Shown in pieces: positions 4,750-5,426 of a DNA stretch of 5,426 bases (positions within the stretch are counted from its first letter, which is position 1; each line of letters begins with the position of its first letter). The stretch is from JANXAZ01 sp037446605. Its GTDB lineage: Bacteria; Pseudomonadota; Alphaproteobacteria; Geminicoccales; Geminicoccaceae. The stretch lies in contig JBBIIE010000221.1 of NCBI GenBank assembly GCA_037446605.1, positions 1 to 5,426 on the forward strand, given 5' to 3'. The notes under the pieces were generated by a model that worked only from the letters and a program-made list of their open reading frames with translations, did no database searches and was not told where the DNA came from. The position numbers and the translations under genes are program-made.

Positions 4750-5426
4750 GTGGGCAACATGATCACCGATCCGGCGGTCGCCGAGCCGTTTCCGATCGAC
4801 CCGAGCGAGCCCCTGATCTTCAGTCCCGGCCAGCTCGCGATCACGCTGCAGGCCAATGGCTTTCCGCGCAGCCAGTGGGCGCCGGACCTCGTGGCGCTCG
4901 CCGTGCTGGCCGAGTTCGCGGCACTCGACTGGCGCACCCGGATCGCTCTCGAGCCGCCGCCGGCGCCGGACTCCGCGGCGACCACGGCCGAGCTCGACGA
5001 GCTCGTCCGCCTGGCCGGCGAGCTGCGCGCCGCCCGTGCCGCCGAGATCGCCGCCCAGGACGACGGCTTCCCGGCCTGGTGGGTGCAGCTCCTGGCGATC
5101 CAGCGCCGGCCCGGCTCGCCGCTCTACGAGCTGCTCAAGATCGCCATGCGGGTCGGCGAGCTGACCATGGTGCACTTCAAGCTGCGCTTCAACCGGCCGC
5201 GCCCGCAGCAGCTCCGGCCGGCGCTGATGCCGCTCCTGCCGATGCCCGGCCACCCGTCCTATCCGAGCGGCCACATGACCATCGCCCGGCTGATGTCGAA
5301 GGTCGCCGCCGGCGTCGTTCCGGCCCTCGACGGCCCGCTCCAGGCGCTCGCGCTCCGGGTCGGCCACAACCGCGAGATCGCCGGGCTGCACTATCCGAGC
5401 GACACGGCAGCCGGGCTCTCGCTCGC
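4750..5426 (+). CDS. PAP2 / vanadium-dependent haloperoxidase-fold protein, C-terminus cut by window
   Basis: 225 codons are present and the frame stays open to the window edge. The protein carries the full three-part active site of the PAP2 acid phosphatase / vanadium haloperoxidase superfamily: K-x6-RP with Lys144, Arg151 and Pro152 (FKLRFNRPRP); PSGH at 172-175 with the acid-base His175; and R-x5-H-x3-D with Arg208, nucleophile or vanadate-ligand His214, and Asp218 (NREIAGLHYPSD). In phosphatases this site hydrolyses phosphomonoesters through a phospho-histidine; in haloperoxidases it binds vanadate. The motif cannot decide between them. There is no signal peptide and no clear membrane helix, unlike the lipid-phosphate phosphatases, so a soluble cytosolic enzyme is likely. 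About 130 residues precede the core and include a charged, Ala/Glu-rich helical stretch at about 80-110. Asn207 replaces the usual Ser of the third motif. The start is GTG with a strong Shine-Dalgarno. It follows the cyclase by 72 nt on the same strand. Confidence 0.85.
   Translation, partial: MGNMITDPAVAEPFPIDPSEPLIFSPGQLAITLQANGFPRSQWAPDLVALAVLAEFAALDWRTRIALEPPPAPDSAATTAELDELVRLAGELRAARAAEIAAQDDGFPAWWVQLLAIQRRPGSPLYELLKIAMRVGELTMVHFKLRFNRPRPQQLRPALMPLLPMPGHPSYPSGHMTIARLMSKVAAGVVPALDGPLQALALRVGHNREIAGLHYPSDTAAGLSL

Noticed and set aside
4714..5391. 225-codon open frame antisense to the PAP2 gene
   Set aside because: The sense strand has a Shine-Dalgarno, GTG start and all three PAP2 motifs; the antisense translation matches no motif I know.

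Overview
This window is very GC-rich, with G or C at nearly every third codon position. It is densely packed with short intergenic gaps and carries GTG and TTG starts as well as ATG. A class III cyclase fused to a TolB-like domain and TPR repeats is an architecture seen often in Alphaproteobacteria. Together with the base composition this suggests a high-GC alphaproteobacterium (Rhodospirillales or Rhizobiales-like). That placement is inference: there is no rRNA or other phylogenetic marker. I see no tRNA, insertion sequence, CRISPR array or phage gene.

Layout, left to right. (1) Minus strand, 1-1175: a PLP-dependent threonine/serine dehydratase-type enzyme (162-1175) is followed 31 nt downstream by the first 43 codons of an exported protein with a signal peptide (1-130), which runs out of the window. 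A 7-bp hairpin spans the dehydratase stop codon. (2) 1176-1360 is a divergent promoter region holding two perfect dyads, a possible minus-strand promoter for the dehydratase, and a TTGACG -35-like box plus a strong Shine-Dalgarno for the next gene. (3) Plus strand, 1361-1744: a stand-alone HisE (phosphoribosyl-ATP diphosphatase)-like protein beginning at TTG. (4) Minus strand, 1757-2671: a ten-helix EamA/DMT-family transporter, convergent with hisE and separated from it by only 12 nt. (5) 2672-2880 is a second divergent region with a 15-bp GC palindrome. (6) Plus strand, 2881-4677 (possibly from 2800): a soluble class III adenylate cyclase-TolB-TPR protein with all catalytic residues present. 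(7) 4678-4749 is a short intergenic stretch holding a CRP-like dyad (9 of 10 consensus bases), a GC hairpin, a -10-like box and a strong Shine-Dalgarno. (8) Plus strand, 4750 to the window edge: a soluble PAP2 / vanadium-haloperoxidase-fold protein with all three active-site motifs, truncated at its C-terminus by the window.

The genes do not form one obvious pathway. The most suggestive link is regulatory. A gene predicted to make cAMP ends exactly where a CRP-type operator begins, and that operator is placed as a class II activator site for the downstream PAP2 gene. This would be a small local signal-to-output module, and it is a hypothesis from sequence spacing only. The rest looks like ordinary accessory metabolism and transport; I find no clear evidence of a new defence or mobile system.
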